A stretch of 64,000 nucleotides of DNA from Magnetospirillum sp. ME-1 (GCF_002105535.1 NZ_CP015848.1:3700926-3764925); one strand, 5' to 3'; counted from the first letter of the stretch, positions 8,009 through 18,187 are shown. The notes: generated by a model not told the origin, from the letters alone. Program-made: numbers and translations.

Positions 8009-9940
8009 ATGGTCAAGACGTTGGATGCTGCCCGCCTGGGCGTCGCGGCGGGCGAGGCTGGCGACGACCTGCGCGTCGCCCTGACGAACACCCGCGAGTT
8101 CGGCATGGTGATCTCGGCCGGCTTGGGCGCACGTGAAGCCGCCCTGGCCGAGGGCGCCTTCCGCAAAGACGGCGCCGCCGTGCATGCCTCGGTGGAACTC
8201 GCCGACGGCACCGGCTTCCTGGCCCGCTTCAAGCGCACCTTCGCCTATCGCCGTCTTGCCGCCCGGGGCGTTGCTCCCGACGCCGCGCTGGAAAAGTGCT
8301 TCGCCGCCCTGATCGATTTTGGCCGTTCGGAGGCCGCGCGGACCACCGGCGAGGTGGTCCTCGACCTTTCCGCCTCCAAGGACGGCCTCACGGGTTCGGT
8401 TTCGACCAAGGCCTGCGAGGCGGCCCCCACCCGTCTGGCCCGTCCCATCGCCAAGATCGACAAGCTGATCCACCCGGAAAAGATCGGCATCATCGGCGTG
8501 TCGGCCAGTGGAATGAATTTCGGCCGCATCATCCTGAAGAACCTGATGGGCAGCGGCTGTCCCAAGGAACGGCTGGTCATCATCCGCCCCGAGGAGACGG
8601 AGATCGACGGCGTCAAGTGCGTGGAAAGCCTTGCCGCCCTGCCGGCCAAGCTCGACCTCCTGATCGTCGCGGTGCCGTCCGGCGCGGTCTATCCGCTGGT
8701 CGACGAGATCATCGCCACCGACAAGGTCCACGCCGTGATGCTGATCCCCGGCGGCATGGGCGAGACCGAGGTGAGCAAGGAGCCGGCCGCCGCCCTGGCG
8801 GCCCGCATCAACGCCGCCCATGGCAAGGGTGACGGCGGCCCGGTGTTCCTGGGCGCCAATTGCCTGGGCGTGGTCAGCCATCCCGGCGGCTACGATTCCT
8901 GGTTCATCCCCTTGGAACGCCTGCCCAAGCCCGCCAAGAAGGCCAAGCGCAACTCGGTGCTGCTGAGCCAATCGGGCGCCTTCATGATCACCCGGTTGAG
9001 CCGCAACCCGTGGCTGGACCCGGCCTACGCCCTGGCGCTGGGCAACCAGACCGATCTTACCCACGGCGACATGCTGACCTATTTCGCCGCCCGCGACGAT
9101 ATCGAGACCATCGGTGTCTATGTGGAGGGCTTCAAGGACGGCGACGGTCTCGACTTCGTGCGTGCGGTGCGCCGCGCTGTGGCGTCGGGCAAGCAGGTGG
9201 TGGTCTACAAGTCGGGCCGCACCGAAGCCGGCGCGGCCGGCGTCATGGGCCACACCGCCTCGGTGGCCGGTGATCCCGCCCTGTTCGAATCCGTGGTGCG
9301 CCAGGCCGGCGCCATGGTGGCCGAGGACGTGGACGTCTTCGACGATTTGTTCTACATCGCCGGCGCCTTCCATCATAAGACCATCGGCGGCAACCGGGTG
9401 GGCGGCATCTCGGGCGCCGGCTTCGAGGCGGTGGGCATCGCCGATTCCACCGTGACCGAGACCTTCGCGCTGCGCATGGGCGAGCTGACCCCTGCCACCG
9501 TGGCCAAGGTGCAGCAGATCCTGGTGGACAAGAAGCTGGATTCCCTGGTCACCGTCAGGAACTCCATCGACATCAACCCCGGCGCCGACGACGAATGCCA
9601 TCTGGCCATCACCGAAGCCTTCGCCCAGGACCCCAATATCGACGCCGTGGTGGTGGGCATGGACCCCACCGCACCGTCGGTAATGGGGCTGGTGGAAAGC
9701 AAGTTGCGGCCCGGCTGGGACATCAATAATCCCAAGAGCAGCCTTTTCCTGTTCCCGCCCATCGTCGAGCGCAATGCGAAGCCCATCATCGCCATCGTCG
9801 ATGGCGGGCCGCTCTACGATGCCATGGCCGGCGGGCTGATGGACAAGGGCGTCTGCGTGTTCCGCAACTGCTTCCGCGGCACACGCGCGCTGGCCCGCTA
9901 CGTCGAGGCCCGCCTCTACGCCGCCACGTTGAAGGGGTAA
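8009..9940 (+). CDS. NDP-forming acyl-CoA synthetase family protein with truncated ATP-grasp N terminus
   Basis: A 643-residue protein of the ADP-forming acyl-CoA synthetase superfamily. Residues 150-290 are a CoA-binding Rossmann domain (IGIIGVSASG), and the next domain has the nucleotide-loop-like SQSGAF. The phospho-histidine motif is intact as GHTASVAG, unlike in the PatZ-like protein at the window start, so acyl-phosphate chemistry is possible. The first 150 residues (FGMVISAGLG...) resemble only the end of an ATP-grasp domain, and the N-terminal nucleotide-binding half is missing. The start at 8009 follows a strong ribosome site (gagaggagagg). It lies 70 bp after the PadD-like gene and 66 bp before a phenylacetate-CoA ligase. 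It may activate an acid or recover ATP from a CoA ester such as phenylglyoxylyl-CoA, perhaps with a partner subunit elsewhere. The substrate is unknown. Confidence 0.75.
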   Translation: MVKTLDAARLGVAAGEAGDDLRVALTNTREFGMVISAGLGAREAALAEGAFRKDGAAVHASVELADGTGFLARFKRTFAYRRLAARGVAPDAALEKCFAALIDFGRSEAARTTGEVVLDLSASKDGLTGSVSTKACEAAPTRLARPIAKIDKLIHPEKIGIIGVSASGMNFGRIILKNLMGSGCPKERLVIIRPEETEIDGVKCVESLAALPAKLDLLIVAVPSGAVYPLVDEIIATDKVHAVMLIPGGMGETEVSKEPAAALAARINAAHGKGDGGPVFLGANCLGVVSHPGGYDSWFIPLERLPKPAKKAKRNSVLLSQSGAFMITRLSRNPWLDPAYALALGNQTDLTHGDMLTYFAARDDIETIGVYVEGFKDGDGLDFVRAVRRAVASGKQVVVYKSGRTEAGAAGVMGHTASVAGDPALFESVVRQAGAMVAEDVDVFDDLFYIAGAFHHKTIGGNRVGGISGAGFEAVGIADSTVTETFALRMGELTPATVAKVQQILVDKKLDSLVTVRNSIDINPGADDECHLAITEAFAQDPNIDAVVVGMDPTAPSVMGLVESKLRPGWDINNPKSSLFLFPPIVERNAKPIIAIVDGGPLYDAMAGGLMDKGVCVFRNCFRGTRALARYVEARLYAATLKG

Positions 9941-10006
9941 GGGGCTTGCCCCATACCCGGCGGCGGGATAGATAGGGACCCGCAGGCGGAAGGGAGGGAC
10001 CAGGCC

Positions 10007-11314
10007 ATGAGCGCGGATTTCATGTATGCCCCCGAGGTGGAGCGTCTGGACCGCGCCGGCTTGGCGCGCCTGCAGCTGGAGCGCCTGAAGGCGCTGCTGG
10101 CTCACGCCTATGCCAACGTCCCCCATTACCGCGCCGCCTTCGACGCCGCCGGCGTGAAGCCCGACGATCTTCGGCATCTCGAGGATCTGGCCCGCTTTCC
10201 CTTCACGGTGAAGGCCGACCTGCGCGACAATTACCCCTTCGGCCTGTTCGCGGTGCCCAGGGAGCAGGTGCTGCGCATCCACGCCAGTTCCGGCACCACC
10301 GGGCGGCCCACCGTGGTGGGCTATACCAGGGGCGATCTCGACAATTGGGCCGATCTGATGGCCCGCACCCTGGCGTCCACGGGGGCGCGGCCCGGCGACG
10401 TGATGCACAACGCCTATGGCTACGGGTTGTTCACCGGCGGCCTGGGCTTTCATTACGGGGCCGAGCGGCTGGGCTGTTCGGTGGTGCCCATGTCGGGCGG
10501 CAATACCGAGAAGCAGATCACCCTGATCAGGGATTTCGGCGCCCGCGTGCTGACCGCGACGCCTTCTTACGCTCTCAACATCGCCGAGGTGGCCGAGGGC
10601 ATGGGCATGGATCTGGCCGAATCCACCCTTCGGGTCGGCTCGTTCGGGGCCGAGCCCTGGAGCGAGACCATGCGGGCCGAACTGGACCGGCGCTTAGGCA
10701 TCCGCGCCTGCGACACCTATGGCCTGTCCGAGATCATGGGGCCGGGCGTCGCCGCCGAGTGTATCCACCGGGTCGGCCTGCACGGCTGGGAGGACCATTT
10801 CCTGTTCGAGATCATCGATCCCGAAACCATGGAGCCGCTGCCCATGGGAGCCGAGGGCGAACTGGTCATCACCACGCTCACCAAGCAGGCGCTGCCCATG
10901 GTGCGCTACCGCACCCGCGACATCACGCGCCTCTCCGACGAGCCCTGCGCCTGCGGCCGCACCCATGTGCGCATCCTGCGCGTCACGGGCCGCAACGACG
11001 ACATGATGATCATCCGGGGCGTCAACGTCTATCCCAGCCAGATCGAGGCGGCCCTGGTGGGCTTCCCCGGCGTGGCGCCCCATTACCTGCTGACGCTCAC
11101 CCGCCAGGGTTCGCTCGACCACCTGACCGTGGAAGTGGAGGCGGCGGACGGGCGCGGCGAGGACGACCGCGCCCACCTGGCCCGCCAGGCCCGCCACCAC
11201 CTGAAATCCCTGGTCGGCATCACCGCCGAGGTGATCGTGCGGCTGCCCGGCGAACTGCCGCGTTCCCAGGGCAAGGCGGTGCGGGTGCGGGATTTGAGGA
11301 AAGAGGCGCAGTAG
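10007..11314 (+). CDS. paaK: Phenylacetate-CoA ligase (AMP-forming)
   Basis: A 435-residue member of the PaaK branch of adenylate-forming enzymes, the usual length. Visible landmarks are the P-loop HASSGTTGRPTVV (about residues 91-103), the adenine-site region YGLSEIMGPG, the hinge region RYRTRDIT, and a C-terminal domain with DDMMIIRGVNVYPSQIE as in PaaK. It converts phenylacetate, ATP and CoA into phenylacetyl-CoA in the cytoplasm, which would feed the oxidoreductase encoded upstream. The anaerobic version is sometimes called PadJ. It ends 2 bp from the convergent metal-handling operon, so the two operons are packed tail to tail with no room for a hairpin terminator outside the coding sequence. 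Confidence 0.88.
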   Translation: MSADFMYAPEVERLDRAGLARLQLERLKALLAHAYANVPHYRAAFDAAGVKPDDLRHLEDLARFPFTVKADLRDNYPFGLFAVPREQVLRIHASSGTTGRPTVVGYTRGDLDNWADLMARTLASTGARPGDVMHNAYGYGLFTGGLGFHYGAERLGCSVVPMSGGNTEKQITLIRDFGARVLTATPSYALNIAEVAEGMGMDLAESTLRVGSFGAEPWSETMRAELDRRLGIRACDTYGLSEIMGPGVAAECIHRVGLHGWEDHFLFEIIDPETMEPLPMGAEGELVITTLTKQALPMVRYRTRDITRLSDEPCACGRTHVRILRVTGRNDDMMIIRGVNVYPSQIEAALVGFPGVAPHYLLTLTRQGSLDHLTVEVEAADGRGEDDRAHLARQARHHLKSLVGITAEVIVRLPGELPRSQGKAVRVRDLRKEAQ

Positions 11315-11316
11315 CC

Positions 11317-11739
11317 TCAATACCGCCCGAACACCTGCGACCCTTCCGGGCCGAAGGTCTGGACCACGTTCTCTTCCTTAGGGCCGCCCATGCCGGGCGA
11401 GCCCATGGGCATGCCCGGCGAGGCGATGCCGCGGGTCTTGGGGCGCTCCTTCAGCAGCTTGTCCACCGCCTCGGCGGGCACGTGGCCCTCGATCAGGTAG
11501 CCGTCCACCTTGGCGGTGTGGCACGACTGCATGGGGGCGGGAATGCCGTAGGCGCGCTTGATCTGGTCGATGTCGTCCACATCGATGGACTTCACCTTAT
11601 AGCCCGACTGGCGCATGTGCTCGGCCCAGCCCTCGCAGCAGCCGCAGGTGGGCGACTTCCACATGGTGACCTCGCGCTCGGCGGCCGAAGCGGGCAGGGC
11701 GGCAAGCAGGCCGAGCAGGAATGCGAAGACGGTCTTCAT
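11317..11739 (-). CDS. DUF411-family periplasmic metal-binding protein
   Basis: A 140-residue secreted protein. The signal peptide (residues 1-20) ends at ASAAE, followed by TMWKSPTCGCCEGW, the Cys-x-Cys-Cys signature of DUF411, and a conserved MQSCHTAKVDGYLIEGHVP stretch. The family commonly sits beside copper-resistance genes and is thought to bind metal in the periplasm. A Met/Gly/Pro-rich tail (GMPMGSPGMGG) may add soft-metal ligands. It is the last gene of the - strand metal operon, 13 bp after the cytochrome gene. The ATG at 11739 has an AGGAGG-like site just upstream. Confidence 0.8.
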   Translation of the reverse strand: MKTVFAFLLGLLAALPASAAEREVTMWKSPTCGCCEGWAEHMRQSGYKVKSIDVDDIDQIKRAYGIPAPMQSCHTAKVDGYLIEGHVPAEAVDKLLKERPKTRGIASPGMPMGSPGMGGPKEENVVQTFGPEGSQVFGRY

Positions 11740-11752
11740 GGCTCGTTCCTCC

Positions 11753-12457
11753 TCAGTGCTTGTGGCCGGCATGGGGATCGGCCGAGGCCGGCACGCTGCC
11801 CAGCCCGTTGGCCGCCTGCATGGCGCGGATATAGGCCAGCACCTCCTTGTCCTGGCCCGGCTTGACGCCTTCGGGCTTGGGCATGTCGCCGAACCGCCAC
11901 ATATGTGCCTTGGCCCCCTTGTTGACGGCGTCCAGGATGACGTCGTCGCCATGGGCCGAGCCCAGGGCGTAGAAGGGATGCAGCAGCGGCGGGCCGTTGT
12001 CGCTGCCGCGCAAGGTTGTGCCGTGGCAGGTGGCGCACACCGCCTCGAACACCTTGCGGCCGGCTTGCGCCTGGACCGGCAGGTTGGCCGGCGTGATCAG
12101 CTCGGTCTGCTGGAAGCGCAGCGACAGGGGCTTGCCGTCCACGGTCAGCCCCAGCACGGCGGCCACCTTGTCGCCGGACTTGACCGGGATTTCGGCCACC
12201 AGGCCATCGCCCTTAGGCGCCAGCGGCACGTCCAGCTTCTGGCCGCCCAGCAGCAGGGTGGCCTTGCCCTCGGCCTTGACCGGCTTGTCGTTGCGGTCGC
12301 GGACCCAGACCTTGACGGCCCCGTCGCGCACGGCGAATTCGGCACGGTAGCCGCCGCTTTCGGTGATCTGGCCGCCGAAGAAGGCGGCGAGCGCGCCCTG
12401 GGCCAGGGCCGAGGGCACGGTCAGCAGGAGGGCCAGGGTGAGCAGGCGTGTCTTCAT
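11753..12457 (-). CDS. Periplasmic monohaem cytochrome c with N-terminal beta domain
   Basis: This 234-residue secreted protein starts at the ATG at 12457 and has a signal peptide ending near SALAQG. Residues about 25-120 are beta-rich without haem and resemble a periplasmic metal or adaptor domain. The haem-binding motif CATCH lies near residue 140, and the Met in GDMPKP is the likely distal ligand. The C terminus is His-rich (DPHAGHKH). It sits between the RND pump gene (23 bp upstream) and the DUF411 gene. It may link metal handling to electron transfer, for example oxidation of Cu(I), but that role is inferred from neighbours only. Confidence 0.75.
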   Translation of the reverse strand: MKTRLLTLALLLTVPSALAQGALAAFFGGQITESGGYRAEFAVRDGAVKVWVRDRNDKPVKAEGKATLLLGGQKLDVPLAPKGDGLVAEIPVKSGDKVAAVLGLTVDGKPLSLRFQQTELITPANLPVQAQAGRKVFEAVCATCHGTTLRGSDNGPPLLHPFYALGSAHGDDVILDAVNKGAKAHMWRFGDMPKPEGVKPGQDKEVLAYIRAMQAANGLGSVPASADPHAGHKH

Positions 12458-12480
12458 GGTCGAAATCTCCTTGGGCCGGA

Positions 12481-15400
12481 TCATGTCCGCGCCTCGTTCA
12501 CAAGTCCAGCGAGGGCGTTTCGCCCCAGCAGCAGCACCACCACCGGGGTCACCAGGGTGTCGAGTAAGGTCGACGACATCAGGCCGCCGAAGATCACCAC
12601 CGCCACCGGGTGCAGGATTTCCTTGCCCGGTTCTCCCCCGGCCAGGACCAGGGGCAGCAACGCCAGGGCGGCCACCAGGGCGGTCATCAGCACCGGGGTC
12701 AGGCGTTCGAGCGAGCCGCGCACGATCATGGCGGGGCCGAATTCCTCGCCCTCGTGGCGCATCAGGTGAAGGTAGTGGGTGATCTTCATGATGCCGTTTC
12801 TGGACGCGATGCCGGCCAGGGTGACGAAGCCCACCATGCCCGCCACCGACAGCGGCAATCCGGCCAGCCACAGGGCGGCGACGCTGCCCACCAGGGCCAT
12901 GGGGATGTTGGCCATGATGATCAGGGCCAAAAGCCCCGAGCGGAAATGGGCGTGCAGCAGGGCGAAGATGGCGGCCAGCGACACCAGGGCCAGCAGGCCG
13001 ATCAGCTTCGCCGCGTCCTGGCGGCTTTTGAACTGGCCTTCATAGGCGATGGAATAGCCGGGCGGCAGCTTCATCTGGCCCAGGGACGCCTGGACCTCCT
13101 CCATGATGGTCCCTAAGTCGCGGCCCTGGGAGTTGGCGAACACCACCACCCGGCGGCGCAGGTTGTCGCGGTTGATCAGGTTGGGGCCCTGGGTCTCCAC
13201 CACCTCGGCCACCAGGGACAGCGGCACCTTGCCCGCCGGGGTGTCCACCAGGATCTGGCGGAAATCCGAGGTCTGGGCCCGCCAGTCCTCGGCCAGGCGC
13301 AAGACCACGCTGGTGCTGCGCTCGCCGTCCCTGACCTGGGACACCACCTTGCCCTGGAGCGCCGCTTCCAGGGTCTCGGTCAACTGGCCGAGGCCCAGGC
13401 CGTATTTGCGCGCCTCGGCGCGGTCGAGGCGGATCTGCACCTGGGGGATGAGGACCAGCTTCTCGATCTGCAGGTCGGCGACGCCGTTGACCTCCTGCAT
13501 GCGGCCCCTGGCCTCGGCGGCCAGGGATCGCAGCGTGTCCAGATCGTCGCCGAAGATCTTGACGGCGATCTCGGCCCGCACTCCCGACAGCAGGTGGTCG
13601 AGACGGTGCGAGATGGGCTGGCCGATATTGATGCCGATGCCGGGAATCCGGGCCAGCCGGGCGCGGATGTCGGCCAGGATCACCGCGCGCGGTCGTCCCG
13701 ATTGATGCAGGTCCACGTCGATTTCCGAGGTGTGGACGCCCTCGGCGTGCTCGTCCAGCTCGGCGCGTCCCGTCCGCCGCCCGGTGGACACGGTTTCGGG
13801 CACCTCGCGGATCAGGGTTTCGGCGATGGTGCCGATGCGGTTGGATTCCGACAGCGAGGTCCCGGGCGGCAGCACCACCGAGATCATCACGGTGCCCTCG
13901 TTGAAGCTGGGCAGGAAGGTGCGGCCCAGGAAGGGCACCGAGGCGGCGGCTGCGACCATCAGGGCGATGGCCGGAATGATCACCGCCCTGGGGTTGGCGA
14001 AGGACCAGTCCAGCAGCCGCCGGTCCCAGGCCTTGAGATGCCGCACCAGGGCGGAATCCCCGTGGCCCACCGCCTTGGCCTTGGGCAGCAGCAGGGCCGA
14101 CAGCGCCGGGGTGACGGTGAGCGACACCACCAGCGAGGCCAGGATCGACACCACATAGGCGACGCCCAACGGCGCGAACAGCCGTCCCTCGATCCCCGAC
14201 AGGGCGAACAGGGGCAAAAAGGCCAGCACCACCACCAGGGTGGCGTAGACGATGGAGTTGCGCACTTCCGACGATGCCGCCAGCACCACGCCCAGGATGG
14301 GGCGCGGCTCGGGCAACGCCGCGTTCTCGCGCAGGCGCCGCAGGATGTTCTCCACGTCCACCACGGCGTCGTCCACCAGCTCGCCGATGGCCACCGCCAG
14401 ACCGCCCAGGGTCATGGTGTTGATGGACAGGCCCAAAGCCTGGAACACCAGGGCGGCCACCACCATGGACAGCGGAATGGCGGTCAGGCTGATGAAGGTG
14501 GTGCGCATGTTCATCAGGAAGGCGAACAGCACGATGGCCACCAGCACGGCGCCGTCGCGCAGCGCCTCGGCCACGTTGGCCACGGCGCGGCCGATGAAGT
14601 CGGCCTGGCGGAACAGCACGCGGTCGGCCTCGATGTCGGGCGGCAGCGTCCGGCTGATCTCGGCCAGGGCGGCCTCGACCTTGGCGGAGAGCGCCACCGT
14701 GTCGGCGCCCGGCTGCTTGGAGACCGCCAGGATCACCCCCGGACGGGCGTCGATGGCGGCGTCGCCGCGCTTGATGCCCGCGCCGATGCGGACCTCGGCC
14801 ACCTGGTCGACGGTGACGGGGGCGTTGTTGCGCCATGCCACCACGGTGTTCCGAAGGTCGTCCAACTCGGTGGTCTGGCCGATGTTGCGGATCAGGAACT
14901 CGGCCGAGCGCTGTTCCAGAAAACCGCCGGTGGTGTTGCGGGCAAAGCCGGCCAGGGCTTTTTCCACGTCGGCGTAGCCCAGCCCCAGGGCCGACATCTT
15001 CGACGGCGAGACCAGGACCTGGATCTGGCGCACCTCGCCGCCGATGGGAATCACCTGGGCGATGCCGGGGATGGAGAGCAGGCGGGGGCGAAGCACCCAG
15101 TCGGCCAGGGAGCGCAGCTCCATGGGCGAGGTGGCACCGGCCTTGGAGCGCACCCCCACCAGCATGATCTCGCCCATGATGGAGCTGACCGGCCCCATGA
15201 CGGGATTGATTCCGGCGGGCAGCAGGTCGCGGGCCGAGGACAGGCGCTCGGCCACCAGCTGGCGGTTGCGGTAGATCTCGGTGCCCCAGTCGAACTCCAC
15301 GAAGACGATGGCAAGGCCCACGCCGGAATTGGACCTGACCCGCACCACGCCGGGCGCGCCGTTCATGGCGGTCTCGATGTGGCGGGTGACCATGGTCTCG

Positions 15401-15582
15401 GTCTCCTCGGGCGCGAGGCCTGGCGCCTCGGTCATGATGGTGACCGTGGGGCGGTTCAAATCGGGGAAGATGTCGATGGGCAGCCGCGACAGCACCAGCA
15501 AGCCATAGACGGTGAGCGCCAGGGCGGCGGCCAGGACGAACAGCCGGTGACGCAGGCTGAGCGCGATGATGGAATCGAACAT
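12481..15582 (-). CDS. Heavy-metal efflux RND permease (CusA/CzcA family)
   Basis: A 1,033-residue inner-membrane RND pump, full length for the HME-RND subfamily. It starts with [14 protein letters not shown]. The fourth helix carries [17 protein letters not shown], the region holding the proton-relay acidic residues. The two large periplasmic loops and the repeated 6+6 helix layout are present. These pumps export divalent or monovalent metal ions across the envelope using proton influx, together with a periplasmic adaptor and an outer-membrane channel. The adaptor is the adjacent upstream gene (6-bp gap). No outer-membrane factor is encoded nearby, so a shared TolC-like channel is likely. 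The DUF411, DUF2946-like and cytochrome neighbours suggest copper, but metal specificity cannot be read securely. Confidence 0.88.
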   Translation of the reverse strand: MFDSIIALSLRHRLFVLAAALALTVYGLLVLSRLPIDIFPDLNRPTVTIMTEAPGLAPEETETMVTRHIETAMNGAPGVVRVRSNSGVGLAIVFVEFDWGTEIYRNRQLVAERLSSARDLLPAGINPVMGPVSSIMGEIMLVGVRSKAGATSPMELRSLADWVLRPRLLSIPGIAQVIPIGGEVRQIQVLVSPSKMSALGLGYADVEKALAGFARNTTGGFLEQRSAEFLIRNIGQTTELDDLRNTVVAWRNNAPVTVDQVAEVRIGAGIKRGDAAIDARPGVILAVSKQPGADTVALSAKVEAALAEISRTLPPDIEADRVLFRQADFIGRAVANVAEALRDGAVLVAIVLFAFLMNMRTTFISLTAIPLSMVVAALVFQALGLSINTMTLGGLAVAIGELVDDAVVDVENILRRLRENAALPEPRPILGVVLAASSEVRNSIVYATLVVVLAFLPLFALSGIEGRLFAPLGVAYVVSILASLVVSLTVTPALSALLLPKAKAVGHGDSALVRHLKAWDRRLLDWSFANPRAVIIPAIALMVAAAASVPFLGRTFLPSFNEGTVMISVVLPPGTSLSESNRIGTIAETLIREVPETVSTGRRTGRAELDEHAEGVHTSEIDVDLHQSGRPRAVILADIRARLARIPGIGINIGQPISHRLDHLLSGVRAEIAVKIFGDDLDTLRSLAAEARGRMQEVNGVADLQIEKLVLIPQVQIRLDRAEARKYGLGLGQLTETLEAALQGKVVSQVRDGERSTSVVLRLAEDWRAQTSDFRQILVDTPAGKVPLSLVAEVVETQGPNLINRDNLRRRVVVFANSQGRDLGTIMEEVQASLGQMKLPPGYSIAYEGQFKSRQDAAKLIGLLALVSLAAIFALLHAHFRSGLLALIIMANIPMALVGSVAALWLAGLPLSVAGMVGFVTLAGIASRNGIMKITHYLHLMRHEGEEFGPAMIVRGSLERLTPVLMTALVAALALLPLVLAGGEPGKEILHPVAVVIFGGLMSSTLLDTLVTPVVVLLLGRNALAGLVNEART

Positions 15583-15587
15583 GGCGG

Positions 15588-17138
15588 CTACCTCAGCGCC
15601 TTCAGTTGCTCGACGCCTTGAATCACCACCTTCTCGCCCGCCCTGACGCCCTCGATCTCGGCCAGGGGGCCGACCACCCGCTCGATGCGGATTGGGCGGG
15701 CCTCGAACACTTCCGGCGCGGTGCGCACGAACACTACCTGGCGGCCGCCGGATTCGGCGATGGCCGAGCGCGGCACCGCCATGCGCAGCCGGGTGGCGCC
15801 CGTGGCCAGGAAGACGTCCACCGGCATGCCGATGCGCAAGGCGCTCGAATGGTCCGATGGAACCGCGAAGATGGCATGCACCCCCTGGTCCAGGGCGTCG
15901 ACCCGGGGGCTCACCCCCAGCAGCGACAGGGGCACCAGCTGATCGGGCAGCAGCTTGGTGGCGGCGGTGGCGGCGCCGATGCGCGGCGCCAGGGCCAGGT
16001 CGTGCACCACCGCCTCGACCCGCACGCGGGCCGGATCGACGATCTCGACCATGGCCCGGTCCACCGCCACCACCTCGCCGGGGACCACGTGGACGTCGGT
16101 GACCACGCCGTCCACGGGGGCGCGCACCAGTTCGCGGCCCAGGGCGGTGCCCAGCAGCTGGGCGCGTTCACGCCGCAGCTGGTCGAGGCGGGTGCGGGTG
16201 TCCTCCACCAGCTTGGCGGCGACGATGCCCTGCAGCGCCGTCTGGCGGACGGCTTCCCGCTCGGTGATGGCGATCTCGCTTTCCACCCGGTAGAGCGCGG
16301 CGCGCTTGTCCGAGCGTTCCAGGCTGGACAGCGTCGGCTCCAGCACGGCGATCACCTGGCCGCGCTTGACCGGCTGGCCGGGGACGGGCAGGGGGAATTC
16401 CGGGTCGGCGACGATGCGGGCCGGCTGCGAGGGCTGCACCCTGGCATAGCCGGCGGGGTCGGGGACCACGCGGCCCACCACCCGGACGGATTCGGCGGAT
16501 TCGGCGGAATCCACCTTCTGGGTGCGGATGCCCAGCAGGAACTGGGTGGGCTTGGCCATCACCAGCAGGGCGCCCGGCTGGGCGGCGGGCGCTTCGGCCT
16601 CGGCGTGCCCGTGGCCTTCATGGGCGCGGGCCGAGGGGATGAAGAGTGCCAGCAGCAGCAAGGCGGGAAGCGCCCGGCGGCGGCCCAGTCCCCAGGCCGC
16701 CACCACCAGCACCGCGCCGATGGCCGCGCCGCCCGCCCAATGTTGCCAGTGCGCTACCGGAGCCGGGGGGGCGGCGGGGGGCGGCGGGATCATGACGCCG
16801 CGCGCCAGCAGCAGGTCGTCGCGTCCTTGCGCGCTGATCACCAGGGTGAGGTCGGCCCCGGCGGCGGGTGGACTCCAGGTCAGGGCATAGGTCCCCGGCC
16901 CTTCGGCCGGCGACGCCTTGCCGCTCCACCCCTCCGTCTCGGCGTCGATGGCGGCGTCGGCCACGGGGGCGTTGCCGTCCAGATCGGCAAGATACAGCAG
17001 GGTGCGGCCGTCCGCACCGGGGACCAGCACCACCTGGAAGGAATCGCCTTCGGCGCCGATACCGGGGGTGACGGGCTGGGCCAGGACGGCAGGAGCGAAC
17101 GCGGCCCAAAAGGCCAGCGCCAGGAAACGTGCAAACAT
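15588..17138 (-). CDS. RND periplasmic adaptor (CusB/CzcB-like) with N-terminal extension
   Basis: A 516-residue membrane-fusion protein. After a signal peptide it has an unusual periplasmic domain (about 20-125), a membrane segment (about 135-165, [15 protein letters not shown]) and a His-rich stretch ([10 protein letters not shown], near 172) that could bind metal. The usual adaptor follows: a lipoyl/barrel half near 240-270, a coiled-coil hairpin (about 275-335) and the beta-barrel end. Typical adaptors are near 400 residues, so the first 170 are an extra metal-handling module. It links the pump encoded 6 bp downstream to an outer-membrane channel. The ATG at 17138 is chosen because it gives the signal peptide. 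Confidence 0.82.
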   Translation of the reverse strand: MFARFLALAFWAAFAPAVLAQPVTPGIGAEGDSFQVVLVPGADGRTLLYLADLDGNAPVADAAIDAETEGWSGKASPAEGPGTYALTWSPPAAGADLTLVISAQGRDDLLLARGVMIPPPPAAPPAPVAHWQHWAGGAAIGAVLVVAAWGLGRRRALPALLLLALFIPSARAHEGHGHAEAEAPAAQPGALLVMAKPTQFLLGIRTQKVDSAESAESVRVVGRVVPDPAGYARVQPSQPARIVADPEFPLPVPGQPVKRGQVIAVLEPTLSSLERSDKRAALYRVESEIAITEREAVRQTALQGIVAAKLVEDTRTRLDQLRRERAQLLGTALGRELVRAPVDGVVTDVHVVPGEVVAVDRAMVEIVDPARVRVEAVVHDLALAPRIGAATAATKLLPDQLVPLSLLGVSPRVDALDQGVHAIFAVPSDHSSALRIGMPVDVFLATGATRLRMAVPRSAIAESGGRQVVFVRTAPEVFEARPIRIERVVGPLAEIEGVRAGEKVVIQGVEQLKALR

Positions 17139-17189
17139 GGGAGATCATCCCCGAAACGGTGAATCCGGACAGACTTCAGGCGTGCGGAA

Positions 17190-17555
17190 TCAGAGTCTGG
17201 GGGGCTCGGCGGGCGGGCCGACCAGGGCTTGGGTTTCCAGGCGGGCGGCGGGACGGGCCCTGAGCGGGGCCGGGGCGAAGCTTTGCGCCGGCAGCGCGGT
17301 CACGCCGGGCAGGGCGGCCGAGGCGCAGCCCGATGTCAGGCACAGGCAGTCGGGACAGGCATGGCCGCCGGCATCGTGGCGGTCGCCGGGGGCGTCCTTG
17401 GCCGTTTGCTCATGACAGGGCATGTCCTGGTGGACACCGCCCTGGTGATGCATGGCCTCGCCGGCCTGGGGGCCGGCGCTCCACGCCACGAGCGCCACCG
17501 CCAGAGCCAAGGCCGGCAGGCACAGTCTCGACAGGCGGGAGAAAAGGTCGCGCAT
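17190..17555 (-). CDS. Small secreted Cys/His-rich protein (DUF2946-like)
   Basis: A 121-residue protein from the ATG at 17555, with a signal sequence (LCLPALALAVALVAW). The mature part has a His/Met/Cys cluster (EAMHHQGGVHQDMPCHEQ, then HDAGGHACPDCLCLTSGC) suited to binding soft metals. Proteins of this type precede copper-efflux RND genes in many Proteobacteria. It appears to be the first gene of the metal operon, 51 bp before the adaptor gene. A start 36 bp further upstream is possible but would spoil the signal peptide. Function beyond metal binding is unknown. Confidence 0.65.
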   Translation of the reverse strand: MRDLFSRLSRLCLPALALAVALVAWSAGPQAGEAMHHQGGVHQDMPCHEQTAKDAPGDRHDAGGHACPDCLCLTSGCASAALPGVTALPAQSFAPAPLRARPAARLETQALVGPPAEPPRL

Positions 17556-17694
17556 GCGGCCACTATGGCCGAAAAGGCGGGGGCGGGGCAAGGGGCAAGG
17601 GACCCCGCGCTATCCTTCGGTATAGGACCTTGGATATTTGAGGCTTTCGTTTCCATGTTACAGTCATGGGATCAACCAGGTGCGGATCCAGGCC

Positions 17695-18042
17695 ATGCCC
17701 GACGATCAAGGACACGAGCGCAGGCGCTATCCCCGCTTCCACGGTCTGCACCTGATGGCCAATATCGGCGGCAAGCTGGTGCGGGTGGCGGAGATTTCGG
17801 CCGGCGGCATGACGCTGGAGGCCGGCTTCAAGGCGACGGCCAGCACCCTTCGCTTCACCCTTTACCCCAGCGACAACGGCAAGCTCGACATCAACCACGG
17901 TATCGGCGGCACCTGCCGGGTGGTGCGCGAGGACGCGCAATTCGTCGCGCTGCGCTTCGATCCGGCCACCTACCGCCTGGTCAAGTTCATCGCCGAATGC
18001 TCGGACGCGGGGCCGGACAAGGATTCCTTCCTGGGGGCTTAA
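17695..18042 (+). CDS. PilZ-domain protein
   Basis: A 115-residue single-domain protein. The c-di-GMP-binding signature RxxxR is present as RRRYPR near residue 9, and the second motif, usually (D/N)xSxxG, reads EISAGG near residue 37. Such proteins bind cyclic-di-GMP and act on motility, exopolysaccharide or a partner enzyme. It is transcribed alone, divergent from the metal operon. Two large GGDEF proteins in the same window could supply the nucleotide. The Glu in place of Asp/Asn in the second motif may lower affinity. An upstream in-frame ATG exists, but the chosen start fits the domain boundary. Confidence 0.8.
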   Translation: MPDDQGHERRRYPRFHGLHLMANIGGKLVRVAEISAGGMTLEAGFKATASTLRFTLYPSDNGKLDINHGIGGTCRVVREDAQFVALRFDPATYRLVKFIAECSDAGPDKDSFLGA

Positions 18043-18070
18043 GGCGACATGCGTTAAATGTGAGACGCGC

Positions 18071-18158
18071 TGTCATCCTGAACGAAGTGAAGGATCTTTC
18101 AGCCAGAGGCGGTCGGCATCTCACCTGAAAGGCCCTTCGGCTCCGCCTCAGGGTGACA
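18071..18158. repeat. 88-bp palindromic intergenic element
   Basis: It opens with tgtcatcctgaacg and closes with cctcagggtgaca, partial inverted repeats of each other, enclosing aaggatctttcag and ctgaaaggccctt. It resembles the 106-bp family found elsewhere in the window (gtcatcc ends, ggatct core) but is shorter and diverged. It lies between the convergent pilZ and rarD genes. Confidence 0.6.
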
Positions 18159-18187
18159 ACCTGTGTCAGATTTCAGCCTCGCCGCCC

